This document shows, in pieces, positions 8,094 through 16,364 of a stretch of DNA of 55,372 bases; position 1 is the stretch's first letter, and every line of letters begins with the position of its first letter. The DNA comes from Acidimicrobiales bacterium (GTDB taxonomy: Bacteria > Actinomycetota > Acidimicrobiia > Acidimicrobiales > VFJN01), in the NCBI GenBank assembly GCA_035316325.1, contig DATHJB010000072.1:1-55372 (forward strand), written 5' to 3'. The notes beneath the pieces were generated by a model. It saw only the letters and a program-made list of their open reading frames with translations. It made no database searches and had not been told where the DNA came from. A program made the translations under genes and the position numbers.

Positions 8094-9062
8094 TCAGCTC
8101 CCGATCAGGTCCTTGATCTCGGAGATCGACGTGATGCCCAGCGCCTCGGCGTTCTCGTCGCTGACGGCGATGGCATAGGTGTTGTTGAACGGGGCCGGTT
8201 CCAGCCACGTCACCCCGTTGGCGGCGTCGGCATCCCGGACCGCCTCGTACTGCTCGACAGGATCGGCGATGGCCTCGGTGTTGTCGAGGTAGGTCACCCA
8301 GCCGGTGCCGAGGTACTCCCAGTAGAGGTCGACCTCGCCGGAGGTGAGCGCGTCGCGCACCGAGGTGCTGCCCACCAGCCCGATCTGGTCGTCGACGTCG
8401 GCGCCGGCACCTTCGAGGACGAGCTTGGTGATGTGACCGAGGATGAGCTGCTCGGTGAACTCCTTCGAGCTCACCGTCAGGGACGCGCCCGACAGGTCGA
8501 CGTCTTCGGGGATGTCGGCGTCGTCGAGCCACGCCTGGGCGACGTCGGCCGGGTCCTCGCCGTCGACGTCCACCTGGGCGTTGAGGTCGATCATCGTCGC
8601 GTCGTCGAGCGCCTCGGAGACGGGCGCGAACAGCTCCTCGATGCCGGGGAACTCGTCGAGCACCTCGGTGCGCACGTTCAGCGAGCCGTTGTACGGCGGG
8701 AAGAACGCCTCGTCGTCCTCCAGCACGGTGAGGCCGAGAGCGCCGACCCGACCGTCGGTGGCGAAGATCGAGCCGAACGTGCAGTTGCCCTGGTCGACCT
8801 CGTTGTAGACGAGGCTGTCCTCGTCGAGGGCGGTCACGTCCGATGCGGGGAACTCGAAGCCGTAGGCCTCTTCGAGGCCGGGAAGGCCGTCGGGGCGGGT
8901 CGAGAACTCGCCGCCGACGCAGATCGAGGCGTCGGGGGTGTCTCCGCCGGAGCCTCCGTCGGAGGCGGCGTCATCGTCGTCGTCGCCGCAGGCAGCGGCG
9001 AACACCGCCAGTGCGGACATGACGACGAGAAGCCCCCTCAGGCTGCGTGTCTTCGTGGACAT
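8094..9062 (-). CDS. OpuC/ProX-type glycine betaine/choline-binding lipoprotein with swapped lobes
   Basis: A lipoprotein (lipobox FAAAC, poly-Asp tether) of the OpuAC family. The order of its halves is unusual. Residues about 45-200 hold what is normally the C-terminal half (GEFSTRPDGLPGLEEAYGF, then TDGRVGALGLTVLEDDEAFFPPYN and LNAQVDVDGEDPADVAQAWL). Residues about 205-322 hold the normal N-terminal half (LTVSSKEFTEQLILGHI, SGEVDLYWEYLGT, PAPFNNTYAIAV, ISEIKDL). Both halves look intact, so the protein appears circularly permuted rather than broken. It is the last gene of the four-gene transporter operon, 39 bp after the permease. Confidence 0.88.
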   Translation of the reverse strand: MSTKTRSLRGLLVVMSALAVFAAACGDDDDDAASDGGSGGDTPDASICVGGEFSTRPDGLPGLEEAYGFEFPASDVTALDEDSLVYNEVDQGNCTFGSIFATDGRVGALGLTVLEDDEAFFPPYNGSLNVRTEVLDEFPGIEELFAPVSEALDDATMIDLNAQVDVDGEDPADVAQAWLDDADIPEDVDLSGASLTVSSKEFTEQLILGHITKLVLEGAGADVDDQIGLVGSTSVRDALTSGEVDLYWEYLGTGWVTYLDNTEAIADPVEQYEAVRDADAANGVTWLEPAPFNNTYAIAVSDENAEALGITSISEIKDLIGS

Positions 9063-9101
9063 CAGGCTTCTTCTCCTTGTTGGCGGCTGTCGGAGCCTGG
9101 C

Positions 9102-9908
9102 TCAGAGACCCTTCGGTCGCAGGACGTCCTCGACGATTCCTGCGATCCAGTCGAGGGCCAGGGCAACGACCGCGGTGAGGATGCTGCCCGTGAGCAGCAC
9201 CGGCGTGCGGTTCTGGACGTTTCCTTGGTTGATGATCCAACCCAGGCCCCCGGCGCCGATGAACGTGGCCAGAGCCGCCGTGCCGACGTTGATGACGAGA
9301 GCGGTGCGGATGCCGGCGAGCATCACCGGCACGGCCAGAGGCAGCTCGATGCGCGCCAGCACCCCCCTCGAGGTCAACCCCATGCCTCGCGCGGCTTCGA
9401 TCAGCGACGGGTCGACCTGGTCGAGACCGACCATGGTGTTGCGCAGGACCGGAAGGGTGGCATAGAGGACGAGCGCGTAGATGGCCTGCTCGAAGCCGAT
9501 GCCGACCGTGACCGCCAGCAGGACGAGGACGCCGATGGACGGCACGGCCTGGCCGATGTTGGCGATCCCGAGGAAGAGGGGGGTCACAGGGCGCGCCCAG
9601 GGCCGGGTCAACACGATGCCGAGCGGCACCGCGATCAGGATGACGAAGAAGGTCGACACCAGCGTGAGGTGGAGGTGCTCGATCAGCCGCTGCCGGATCA
9701 TCGGGGCGTTGAGGCTGGCCACCTCGATGCGATCGAGCTCCTGGCCCTGCACGTAGACGTAGAGAGCGACGCAGATCCCGCCGAGCACCACGGGAGTGAC
9801 GATCCATCGCCAGAGCCGGGACGGTCCGCCCAACTCGGCCAGCAACTCGTCCGCGCCCCGTCCGACACCGGGGGCGGCGATGTCGACGGTCGTCGTGGGG
9901 TCGGCCAC
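9102..9908 (-). CDS. Betaine/choline ABC transporter permease (OpuCD/ProW type)
   Basis: A 268-residue permease with an extended soluble N-terminus, one isolated helix near residue 40, then the OpuC permease core from about residue 75. The EAA loop reads IEAARGMGLTSRGVLARIELPLA, and the family signature is INVGTAALATFIGAGGLGWII. It is one of two permeases in the operon, which suggests a heterodimeric channel. Its GTG start directly abuts the stop of the ATPase gene at 9909. Confidence 0.9.
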   Translation of the reverse strand: MADPTTTVDIAAPGVGRGADELLAELGGPSRLWRWIVTPVVLGGICVALYVYVQGQELDRIEVASLNAPMIRQRLIEHLHLTLVSTFFVILIAVPLGIVLTRPWARPVTPLFLGIANIGQAVPSIGVLVLLAVTVGIGFEQAIYALVLYATLPVLRNTMVGLDQVDPSLIEAARGMGLTSRGVLARIELPLAVPVMLAGIRTALVINVGTAALATFIGAGGLGWIINQGNVQNRTPVLLTGSILTAVVALALDWIAGIVEDVLRPKGL

Positions 9909-11138
9909 TCAGCCCGCCTCGCCATCGGGGTCGACGCGAGCGGTCCCTGCACCGGCTGCGGCCCGGTCGCGGGTCCGCGCCGCGGTGCGCATCTCGTCGA
10001 CGGCCTTCATGACCGTTTCCAGGTCGACGACACCCTGGTAGGCGCCGCGGCTGTCGGTGACGATCACGCAGCCCACCGTCGACGTGACCATCTCGTCGAG
10101 GGCGTCCCGCAGCGTGGCGTGCGGTTCGACCTGAGCGGTGGCCGGCAGGCCGATGCGCTCGACCGGTTCGGACGCGCGCGCCAGGTCGCGTCCGGTGACC
10201 CAGCGCTGCGGTCGGTTCTGGTCGTCGACCAGCAGCACCGACCCGTGGTTGCTGTCGGCCAGCATCTGGCGGAGGGTCGCCCGATCCTCGTCGACCGGGG
10301 CGACGGCCCACTGGCCGAGCTCGACGTCGCGGACCCGACTCAGGTTGAGGCGCTTGAGGGCGGCGCCCGAGCCGATGAAGTCCTCGACGAAGCCGTCGGC
10401 CGGCGCGGTCAGGATCGTCTCGGGCGTGTCGTACTGGGCGATGTGGGACTGCCGGGAGAGGATGGCGATGCGGTCACCCATCTTGATGGCCTCGTCGATG
10501 TCGTGGGTCACGAAGACGACGGTCTTCTGCGTGTCGGCCTGGATGCGCAGGAACTCGTTCTGGAGCCGGTCGCGGGTGATCGGATCGATCGCCCCGAACG
10601 GCTCGTCCATCAACATCACGGGCGGGTCACCGCCCAGGGCGCGCGCCACGCCGACCCGTTGGCGTTGACCGCCCGACAGCTCCTTCGGATAGCGCGAGCG
10701 GTACTCGGAGGGCTCCAGCCCGACCAGCTCCAGCAGCTCGTCGACCCGTTCGCCGACCCGATCGCGGCCCCAGCCGAGCAGCCCCGGCACCAGGCCGACG
10801 TTCTGGGCGATGGTCATGTGCGGGAACAGGCCGATCTGCTGGATCACGTACCCGATGCGCCGCCGGAGGTGGTCGGCGTTGGCGTGGGTGACGTCGTCGC
10901 CATCGAGGATGATGCGACCCGATGTCGGCTCGATGATGCGGTTGATCATCTTGAGGGTCGTCGTCTTCCCGCAGCCGGACGGCCCGACGAGGACCACCAC
11001 CTCGCCGGTGGGGATGTCCATGCTGATGGCGTCCACCGCAGGTTCGGCCTGACCGGGGTACCGCTTGGTGAGCGACTCCAGGCGGATCATCACCTGCTGT
11101 TCGGGCACCGCTGCTGTCGCCTCCGTCTCGTCGATCAT
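9909..11138 (-). CDS. Betaine/choline ABC transporter ATP-binding protein with CBS domains (OpuCA/ProV type)
   Basis: A 409-residue ATPase. Walker A is GPSGCGKTT, followed by the OpuCA-typical IGYVIQQIGLFPHMTI, signature LSGGQRQRVGVARAL, Walker B MLMDEPFGAIDP and a switch His in FVTHDIDEA. Two C-terminal CBS motifs (about residues 265-385, containing SVLLVDDQNRPQRWVTGRDL and VGCVIVTDSRGAYQGVV) are the ionic-strength or nucleotide sensors found in this family. ATG at 11138 overlaps the upstream permease stop by 4 nt; the open frame further upstream is shadow. Confidence 0.93.
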   Translation of the reverse strand: MIDETEATAAVPEQQVMIRLESLTKRYPGQAEPAVDAISMDIPTGEVVVLVGPSGCGKTTTLKMINRIIEPTSGRIILDGDDVTHANADHLRRRIGYVIQQIGLFPHMTIAQNVGLVPGLLGWGRDRVGERVDELLELVGLEPSEYRSRYPKELSGGQRQRVGVARALGGDPPVMLMDEPFGAIDPITRDRLQNEFLRIQADTQKTVVFVTHDIDEAIKMGDRIAILSRQSHIAQYDTPETILTAPADGFVEDFIGSGAALKRLNLSRVRDVELGQWAVAPVDEDRATLRQMLADSNHGSVLLVDDQNRPQRWVTGRDLARASEPVERIGLPATAQVEPHATLRDALDEMVTSTVGCVIVTDSRGAYQGVVDLETVMKAVDEMRTAARTRDRAAAGAGTARVDPDGEAG

Positions 11139-11800
11139 CGCAACCCCCTCGAGGTCGTCAGCCGGGCGATCACCAGGAACATGGTGTCCAAGGCGAGCGC
11201 GAGGATCACGACACCGAGCGTCCCGCTGAACGCCAGGTTGAACCCCCGCTGGGTGCCCGTGGCCCCGAGCCCCTGGAAGATCGGGCCGCCGAGGCCGGGA
11301 CCGTTGACTTTCGCCGCGATCGCCGCGATCCCGACCGTGATCATCGTCGACACCCGGACACCCGTGACGATGACCGGCCAAGCCAGAGGCAGCTCGATGC
11401 GTCGCAGGCGCTGCCAGCGAGACAACCCCATCCCGAGCGCCGACTCCGTGATCGCCGGGTCGACCCCCCGCAGGCCCGTGATCGTGTTGCGCACGATCGG
11501 CAACAGCGCGTACATCACCAAGGCGACCACGGTCGGGCGGTAACCGAGGCCGAGGATGGGGATGAACAGCCCGAACAACGCGAACGAGGGGATCGTCACG
11601 AACGTCCCGGTGACCGTGAGCGCGACTCTGGCGGCCGAACGAACGCGGTAGGTCACCACGCCGAGGCCGACGCCGACCACCGTGGCCACGAGCATTGCCA
11701 CCAGGACGACCTGAGCGTGCTCGAGGGTGAGGTCGAGCAGGTCGGACCAGTTGTCGCTGAGGTACGACGGCACCTCGCGGAGGTAGTCGAAGAAGTCCAT
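11135..11800 (-). CDS. Betaine/choline ABC transporter permease (OpuCB type)
   Basis: A 221-residue permease, the usual length for OpuCB, with about five or six transmembrane helices. The EAA loop is ITESALGMGLSRWQRLRRIELPLA, followed by TMITVGIAAIAAKVNGPGLGG, close to the GLG signature of the partner permease. It opens the transporter part of the operon: permease, ATPase, permease, binding protein. The ribosome binding site is weak; the 20-bp gap to the upstream methyltransferase gene holds a small CCAC-TAC-GTGG repeat at 11802-11812. Confidence 0.9.
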   Translation of the reverse strand: MDFFDYLREVPSYLSDNWSDLLDLTLEHAQVVLVAMLVATVVGVGLGVVTYRVRSAARVALTVTGTFVTIPSFALFGLFIPILGLGYRPTVVALVMYALLPIVRNTITGLRGVDPAITESALGMGLSRWQRLRRIELPLAWPVIVTGVRVSTMITVGIAAIAAKVNGPGLGGPIFQGLGATGTQRGFNLAFSGTLGVVILALALDTMFLVIARLTTSRGLR

Positions 11801-11821
11801 GCCACTACGTGGTTAGCGAAC

Positions 11822-12721
11822 TTACCCCCCGGACTCCTCGAGACGCGGGATGTGGCTCGCCGCTTCCGAGAGATCGATGATCTCGTCGATCGGCCGCTCG
11901 GCGACGTCCTCCGCCGGGCGCGAGAGGAAGACGTTCACGTGATAGGCACCCTCGGCCTCACGCCCAGCCGCCTCGATGCCCATCGCCTCGAGCTCCGTCA
12001 GGGCATAGTCGCGCTCGTCGTCGCCGGTGAAGCGCCGCTGGGGGAACGTCACCCCGTCGAGCTGCTCGGTGACGAGGCCCTGGGCCGCGAGGCGGTCGGC
12101 GATCGGCCCGAACGGCACGGTGCGCAGGCACAGGGACGCCACCCAGGGCAGGCGTTCGGAGGTCGCGCAGCTCAACACCCGCTCGAAGGTCCGTTCGGTG
12201 ACGTAGCCGATGCCGCCCGTGACCGTGACGAGATCGGCGGCCCCGACCGCCGCGGCCAGGTCCGGCGACGGGTCGGTCAGCTCCAGGTTCGCGACGACGC
12301 CCTGGTCGAGCAGGCCCACCTCCACGGCATAGCCCACCGCGTTCGCGGCGGCGTCGAGCCCGATCACCTCGGGCGCGTCGTTCGACCGCACGCCGGCGTA
12401 GAACTCGCGGTCGAGCTCGGCCAGCTCGCCGGGCGACAGGTCCGCGACCTCGTCCGACCGGTAGCGCTCGTAGAGGTCGCTGAGCTCGAGGTCGTGTTTG
12501 AGCAGCGCGGCGTTGACTCCGTACGAACAGCAGAGGTCGACGATCGTGGGCTGCTCGACCGCGAGCTCTGCGATCACCTGACGGAAGACCTGCTGGCCGT
12601 AGTGAGGCACGGCGTAGTCGTAGGCCCCGAGCCATCGGTAGTAGCTCCGCGGGTCGGCCTGGTCGTAGATGTCGTCGAAGTTCGTCTTGGCCAGAACTGC
12701 TTCGGTGTCGGTGGTCTCCAT
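11822..12721 (-). CDS. Class I SAM-dependent methyltransferase-like protein
   Basis: A 299-residue protein with a methyltransferase-like core. Motif I is unusual, TIVDLCCSYGVNAALL (normally D-x-G-x-G-x-G); the acidic end of strand 2 is in EVIGLDAAANAVGYA; the motif after strand 4 is ADLVTVTGGIGYVT. The N-terminus (DDIYDQADPRSYYRWLGAYDYAVPHYG) resembles small-molecule methyltransferases. It sits 21 bp upstream of the betaine/choline importer and is probably co-transcribed, so a link to methylated amines is possible but unproven. ATG at 12721 follows AAAGG. Confidence 0.65.
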   Translation of the reverse strand: METTDTEAVLAKTNFDDIYDQADPRSYYRWLGAYDYAVPHYGQQVFRQVIAELAVEQPTIVDLCCSYGVNAALLKHDLELSDLYERYRSDEVADLSPGELAELDREFYAGVRSNDAPEVIGLDAAANAVGYAVEVGLLDQGVVANLELTDPSPDLAAAVGAADLVTVTGGIGYVTERTFERVLSCATSERLPWVASLCLRTVPFGPIADRLAAQGLVTEQLDGVTFPQRRFTGDDERDYALTELEAMGIEAAGREAEGAYHVNVFLSRPAEDVAERPIDEIIDLSEAASHIPRLEESGG

Positions 12722-12773
12722 CGTGATGCCTTTCGCTTGGTCATCCGCGGCGACCGGCACGAACCCATAGACA

Positions 12774-12817
12774 TCGTTGCGACGCGCACCATCGGGAGAC
12801 GGAGCTGGTCGCAACGA
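12774..12817. promoter_or_regulatory. Perfect 10-bp inverted repeat upstream of methyltransferase/transporter operon
   Basis: TCGTTGCGAC at 12774-12783 is repeated in exact inverse, GTCGCAACGA, at 12808-12817, with 24 bases between. It lies 53-96 bp upstream of the first gene of the leftward operon in a 265-bp gap. It may be a two-half-site operator (centre-to-centre 34 bp) or an RNA stem-loop. Nothing else is recognised in this gap. Confidence 0.55.
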
Positions 12818-12986
12818 GTGCCAGTGCACACACGGCGGCCCGCTCTGACGTCATCGGCACGAACGGGTGGGCAATCGGGCCCACTGCGACCTTAGCTGCC
12901 GATCCATCCCAGGCGCCGTAGGGGGCGGAGGCCCATGTCCGATGTCGGTCTGAATCGGCTGACGGAACCACGTCCGTCCGCAGTCG

Positions 12987-14246
12987 TCAGCCCAGGCGGT
13001 TGATGAAGACCGTGACGGTGTGGCGCCCGTCGGACAACGCCACGTCGGGCTTGCCGTCGCCGTCGAAGTCCCGGCGGATGACGCCGCCGTGCTGTCCGTT
13101 CCAGCCCGTGGGAGCCGCCAGCGCGACGGTGGCCTTGATGCCGCCGGCACCGTCGCCCTCCATGAGCCAGGCCGAGCTCTTGCTCTCGTCGGCGGACTCG
13201 TAGGCCACCGTGACGACGTCGAGGTTGCCGTCGCCGTCGTAGTCGCCGGTGACGAGGTCGGTGTCGGTCTGGCCCCGGCCCGTCCGGGTCACGCCGGTGC
13301 CGAGCCCGCCGCCGGCCACGCCGAACCAGAAGGTGAGCGTCTCGGGCCCGCCGCGCTCGCGGGTGTCGGCCACGACGACGTCCATGCGACCGTCCTCGTT
13401 GAAGTCGCCGACACCCGGGCCGATGGCGCGGTTGCTGGCCCCGGCCGGCGTGGCGTAGCCCGTGGACGACGTGAAGCCGCCGGCGCCGTTGCCGTTCAGC
13501 ACGGCGACCTGGCCGCGGCTGTCGGGGTCGCCCGGCCAGGAGCCCCAGCCGGCCACGATCAGGTCCAGCTTGCCGTCGCCGTTCATGTCGGCCATCTCCA
13601 GGCCCGTGTGGGCGAGGTGCTGGGACGTGAGCACCGGCGCCGTGCTGGCGCTGGTGACGGGGGCGCTGAACGAGTTGTTGCCCGTCCCCAGGTAGACCAC
13701 GGCCGAGCTGGCCGCCCCGGACGCCGACTTGTAGAGGACGACGTCGGCGCGCCCGTCCTTGTTGGCGTCGGCCGTCATGATCGTGATGGCCCCGCTGCTG
13801 CCGGGCATCGGCGGCATCGAGGCGTGGATCTTGGGCTCGCCGAACGTGCCGTCGCCGTTCGAGAGCATCGTCTCCAGCCGGTAGGCCTCCGGCACCCCGT
13901 TCTCCGGGTCGCCGGCGAAGGAGACGAGGTTGACCATGTCCTGGCGGCCGTCGCGGTCGACGTCGGCCAGCACCATGTGGCTGAAGTCGTAGTGGCCCTC
14001 GACCGCGACCGGGGCGAAGTTGCCCGTGTGGTCGTTGGGCGCGTAGCCGTAGCTGTCGCCGCCACCGGTCATCAGGTCGACGTCGCCGTCACCGTCGATG
14101 TCGCCGCCGAAGATGCCGTCGCCGGCCATGTCGTAGGTCTGCGCCGCCGCCCCGAGGTCGTCGCAACCCACGAGCGCGACCAGCGCTGCGATCGACAGGA
14201 CCGCGCCGCACCGCCGCGCGCCCCGCCCGAACCGAACCCGTCCCAT
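12987..14246 (-). CDS. FG-GAP/VCBS repeat lipoprotein
   Basis: A 419-residue exported lipoprotein (lipobox LVALVGC) made of seven calcium-binding FG-GAP/VCBS-like motifs spaced 50-60 residues apart: GDIDGDGDVD, ADVDRDGRQD, ADANKDGRAD, ADMNGDGKLD, GDFNEDGRMD, GDYDGDGNLD and RDFDGDGKPD. This spacing predicts a seven-bladed integrin-alpha-like beta-propeller filling the protein. Such proteins bind carbohydrate or protein partners at the cell surface; no catalytic domain is present. The start is ATG at 14246 with an AGGGGA-type site; an upstream in-frame start would bury the signal peptide. Confidence 0.88.
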   Translation of the reverse strand: MGRVRFGRGARRCGAVLSIAALVALVGCDDLGAAAQTYDMAGDGIFGGDIDGDGDVDLMTGGGDSYGYAPNDHTGNFAPVAVEGHYDFSHMVLADVDRDGRQDMVNLVSFAGDPENGVPEAYRLETMLSNGDGTFGEPKIHASMPPMPGSSGAITIMTADANKDGRADVVLYKSASGAASSAVVYLGTGNNSFSAPVTSASTAPVLTSQHLAHTGLEMADMNGDGKLDLIVAGWGSWPGDPDSRGQVAVLNGNGAGGFTSSTGYATPAGASNRAIGPGVGDFNEDGRMDVVVADTRERGGPETLTFWFGVAGGGLGTGVTRTGRGQTDTDLVTGDYDGDGNLDVVTVAYESADESKSSAWLMEGDGAGGIKATVALAAPTGWNGQHGGVIRRDFDGDGKPDVALSDGRHTVTVFINRLG

Positions 14247-14395
14247 GTCGTCTGGCTCCCCTGCTCCCGCACCGATGCCGGAACAGGTCGAACCTACTCC
14301 CATCCCGAGGGGTCGCGATCCGGCCGATCAGACGCAGCTGCCAGCGAGGTGTGGGCCGAAGCCGCAGGAAATGTGGGCGCGGTGCTATGGGGTGG

Positions 14396-15211
14396 CTATG
14401 GCTTGCGGGCGACGCCACCGTGGAAGGGGGTGTCGCCTCCGGGTTCGTCGGGGTCTGGGCGCCAGTCGTCGACGAGGACCAGGCCGGGTTCGACCAGTTC
14501 GAGGCCGTCGAAGAAGGGGGCGACGTCGATGTGGCTGCGCATGGTGAGCGTGTAGTTCGTCGTCGGGTTGTCCTCGACGGCCTCACCGAGCTTGGTCATC
14601 TCCTCGGACTCGCTGGCCAGATGCGAGATCACCAGGTAGCTGCCGGGGGGCACAGCCGCCATGTACGGGGGCACGATCCCGTAAGGGTTCGCGGTGTCGG
14701 GGAAGAGGTGCAGCATCGACACCAGCATCACGGCGATCGGTTCGCTGAGATCCAAGGTCGCCGCCGTCTGGGCCAGAACCGCCTCGTGGTCGCGTATGTC
14801 GTGCTTGAAGAACGTGGCGGCACCCTCGGGGGTGCTGGTCAGCAGTTGGTGGGCGTGCGCCAACACGATCGGGTCGTCGTCGACGTAGACGATCCTCGAG
14901 TCCGGCGCGACCTGCTGGGCGACCTCGTGCACGTTGTTCTCGGTCGGGATGCCCGCGCCAAGGTCCAGGAACTGGCGGACACCCGCCTCGGTGGCCAGGT
15001 AGCGCACAGCCCGGCCCAGGAACCGACGGTTGGCGCGCACGTAGCGCCGGGACGTCTCGACGCCACCCGCTCCCGCGGTGACGTGCACCGCGGCTTCACG
15101 GTCGACCGCGAAGTTGGTCGTCCCACCCAGCAGGTAGTCGTACACCCGGGCCACATGCGCCTCACCGGTGTCGATCTCCGCGAACTCAGCACCCGCCCGA
15201 GGCTCTGTCAC
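14396..15211 (-). CDS. SAM-dependent methyltransferase, PF04672 (DUF574) family
   Basis: 271 residues that match the actinobacterial PF04672 family over the full length: VYDYLLGGTTNFAVDREAA near residue 24, then NRRFLGRAVRYL, motif I FLDLGAGIPTENNVHEVAQ, strand 2 IVYVDDDPIVLAH, the LMVSMLHLFPD-like motif IAVMLVSMLHLFPD, and a C-terminal MRSHIDVAPFFDGLELVEPGLV. The family is common in actinobacteria and often cryptic; substrates are unknown. The start is GTG at 15211 without a strong ribosome binding site. Confidence 0.88.
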   Translation of the reverse strand: MTEPRAGAEFAEIDTGEAHVARVYDYLLGGTTNFAVDREAAVHVTAGAGGVETSRRYVRANRRFLGRAVRYLATEAGVRQFLDLGAGIPTENNVHEVAQQVAPDSRIVYVDDDPIVLAHAHQLLTSTPEGAATFFKHDIRDHEAVLAQTAATLDLSEPIAVMLVSMLHLFPDTANPYGIVPPYMAAVPPGSYLVISHLASESEEMTKLGEAVEDNPTTNYTLTMRSHIDVAPFFDGLELVEPGLVLVDDWRPDPDEPGGDTPFHGGVARKP

Positions 15212-15599
15212 GACGCCAGATCATAGGCCCGCCCCCGAGCCACGGCCGTCGGCTGATCTCACCACCCAACAGCGGTGAAACAGGCCCCGAAAGAAGCTGG
15301 TACCGGTCAGCTGGCAGCGCCGCCGGCGACCGCTCGGAGTGACAGACCGGCGGCCAAGCTCGTTCAGGGCACCAATTCCAGGATGCCGTCGTCGAGCGGG
15401 CCTGGGCTTGATCGCCGTCCGGGCGTTCCAGCGGGCGGAACTGTGCCGATGAGCTCTGCGCCCCCGAGCCGCTGTTATATACGGGTGATCGGGGACACCC
15501 AGAACTGGTGGCCGTGAAATGACTTTGGTCAGGTGGCTGCTCCTGTGAGGCTGGTGTGGTGTCGTCGGCTCGAGTTCGGACGTCCCGGAGACTGGGACG
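15212..15599. other. Intergenic stretch without a recognised gene
   Basis: 388 bases between two divergent genes. No open frame here has coding-like third-position bias or a recognisable product. Toward the right end there is an AT-rich patch (GTTATATAC near 15474-15482) that could be a -10 element, and a GGAG about 10 bases before the ATG at 15600. A weak 5-bp-stem repeat (TCACC/GGTGA) lies near 15260. It probably contains the two promoters. Confidence 0.5.
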
Positions 15600-16235
15600 A
15601 TGATGCGCCCTGACGCCGGTGACCCTGTCGCTTTGCTCATTCGGGCGGTCGACGACATCGCCCGACGGACACGGGGGCGGACCCCGGTCGGGTTGTCGCA
15701 TGACGAAGCCGACGCCTCAGCTGGAAGCTTCCGTACTGACGATGCCATCGGGTTCGACCCGCTCCCCGTGTTGCGCGCCCTCGACACCCGAGGTGCGCCG
15801 GTCGTGGTCATGGGGCAAGTCGCTGGGATCATGCACGGCTCGAAGGAGCTGACCGGTGACCTTGATCTCCTTTGGAATGGTGACCCGGCGCTTTCGAGAG
15901 CTCTTGCCGACGCCTTCGGCTCGTTGGCGGCGCTGGTCTCCGACGGCGACGGAAAGAGCGTCCCTTGCACAGCCGCCGCGTTTCTTCTGCCGAAGGTGCT
16001 GTTCCGGACCACATCGGCCAGCGGCGACTGCTGCACGCCGCAGCTTCCATGGGGCGGTCTGGACATCCTGGGAATCATCGACAGGGCAGAAGTGGCGCAC
16101 GCCGACGGCGGTCTGACGATCCGCTATGTCGCGAAGGCCGATCTGGTGGCAATGCGGCGAGTCGCTGGCCGCCCCAAGGACCGGCGTCGAGCTCAGGAAC
16201 TCGCGGCTCTCTTGGACGACGGTGACGCCCCGTGA
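15600..16235 (+). CDS. Nucleotidyltransferase-fold protein
   Basis: A 211-residue protein. The central motif VVVMGQVAGIMHGSKELTGDLDLLW (about residues 67-92) follows the pattern of minimal nucleotidyltransferases (G-G-x-A-x3-H-G-x2-R-x-T-x-D-x-D), with the acidic pair at D87 and D89. The C-terminal IRYVAKADLVAMRRVAGRPKD is the closing element of AbiEii/MNT-like proteins. The canonical Arg/Thr before the Asp pair is changed and no partner antitoxin or HEPN gene is adjacent, so activity is uncertain. Codon use is less GC-rich than its neighbours, hinting at transfer. Confidence 0.6.
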   Translation: MMRPDAGDPVALLIRAVDDIARRTRGRTPVGLSHDEADASAGSFRTDDAIGFDPLPVLRALDTRGAPVVVMGQVAGIMHGSKELTGDLDLLWNGDPALSRALADAFGSLAALVSDGDGKSVPCTAAAFLLPKVLFRTTSASGDCCTPQLPWGGLDILGIIDRAEVAHADGGLTIRYVAKADLVAMRRVAGRPKDRRRAQELAALLDDGDAP

Positions 16236-16364
16236 CGTAGCCCACGATTGCCCACAGGGCCGACCTCCGGCGATCAGAGATAGGCGGAGCAGGGGAACCT
16301 GAAGCCGATCGATCGCGTGCGATGACGTCCTTCGGCGGGCTGAGGTCTTCGCAGCAACGGGTTG

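Noticed and set aside
8941..9030. Poly-Asp tract after the lipobox as a calcium-binding or repeat element
   Set aside because: The same Asp-rich tether follows the lipobox in the other ABC lipoproteins here (modA and both family 5 binding proteins); it looks like a lineage-typical linker rather than a special feature.
8433..11543. A 1036-codon open frame on the plus strand across the betaine transporter operon
   Set aside because: It is antisense to four well-conserved overlapping ABC genes, has Asp/Glu/His-rich low-complexity content and no domain; a GC-rich shadow frame.
13020..14555. A 511-codon plus-strand frame opposite the FG-GAP lipoprotein
   Set aside because: Low-complexity antisense shadow created by the D-x-D-G-D codon repeats; no start site or family match.
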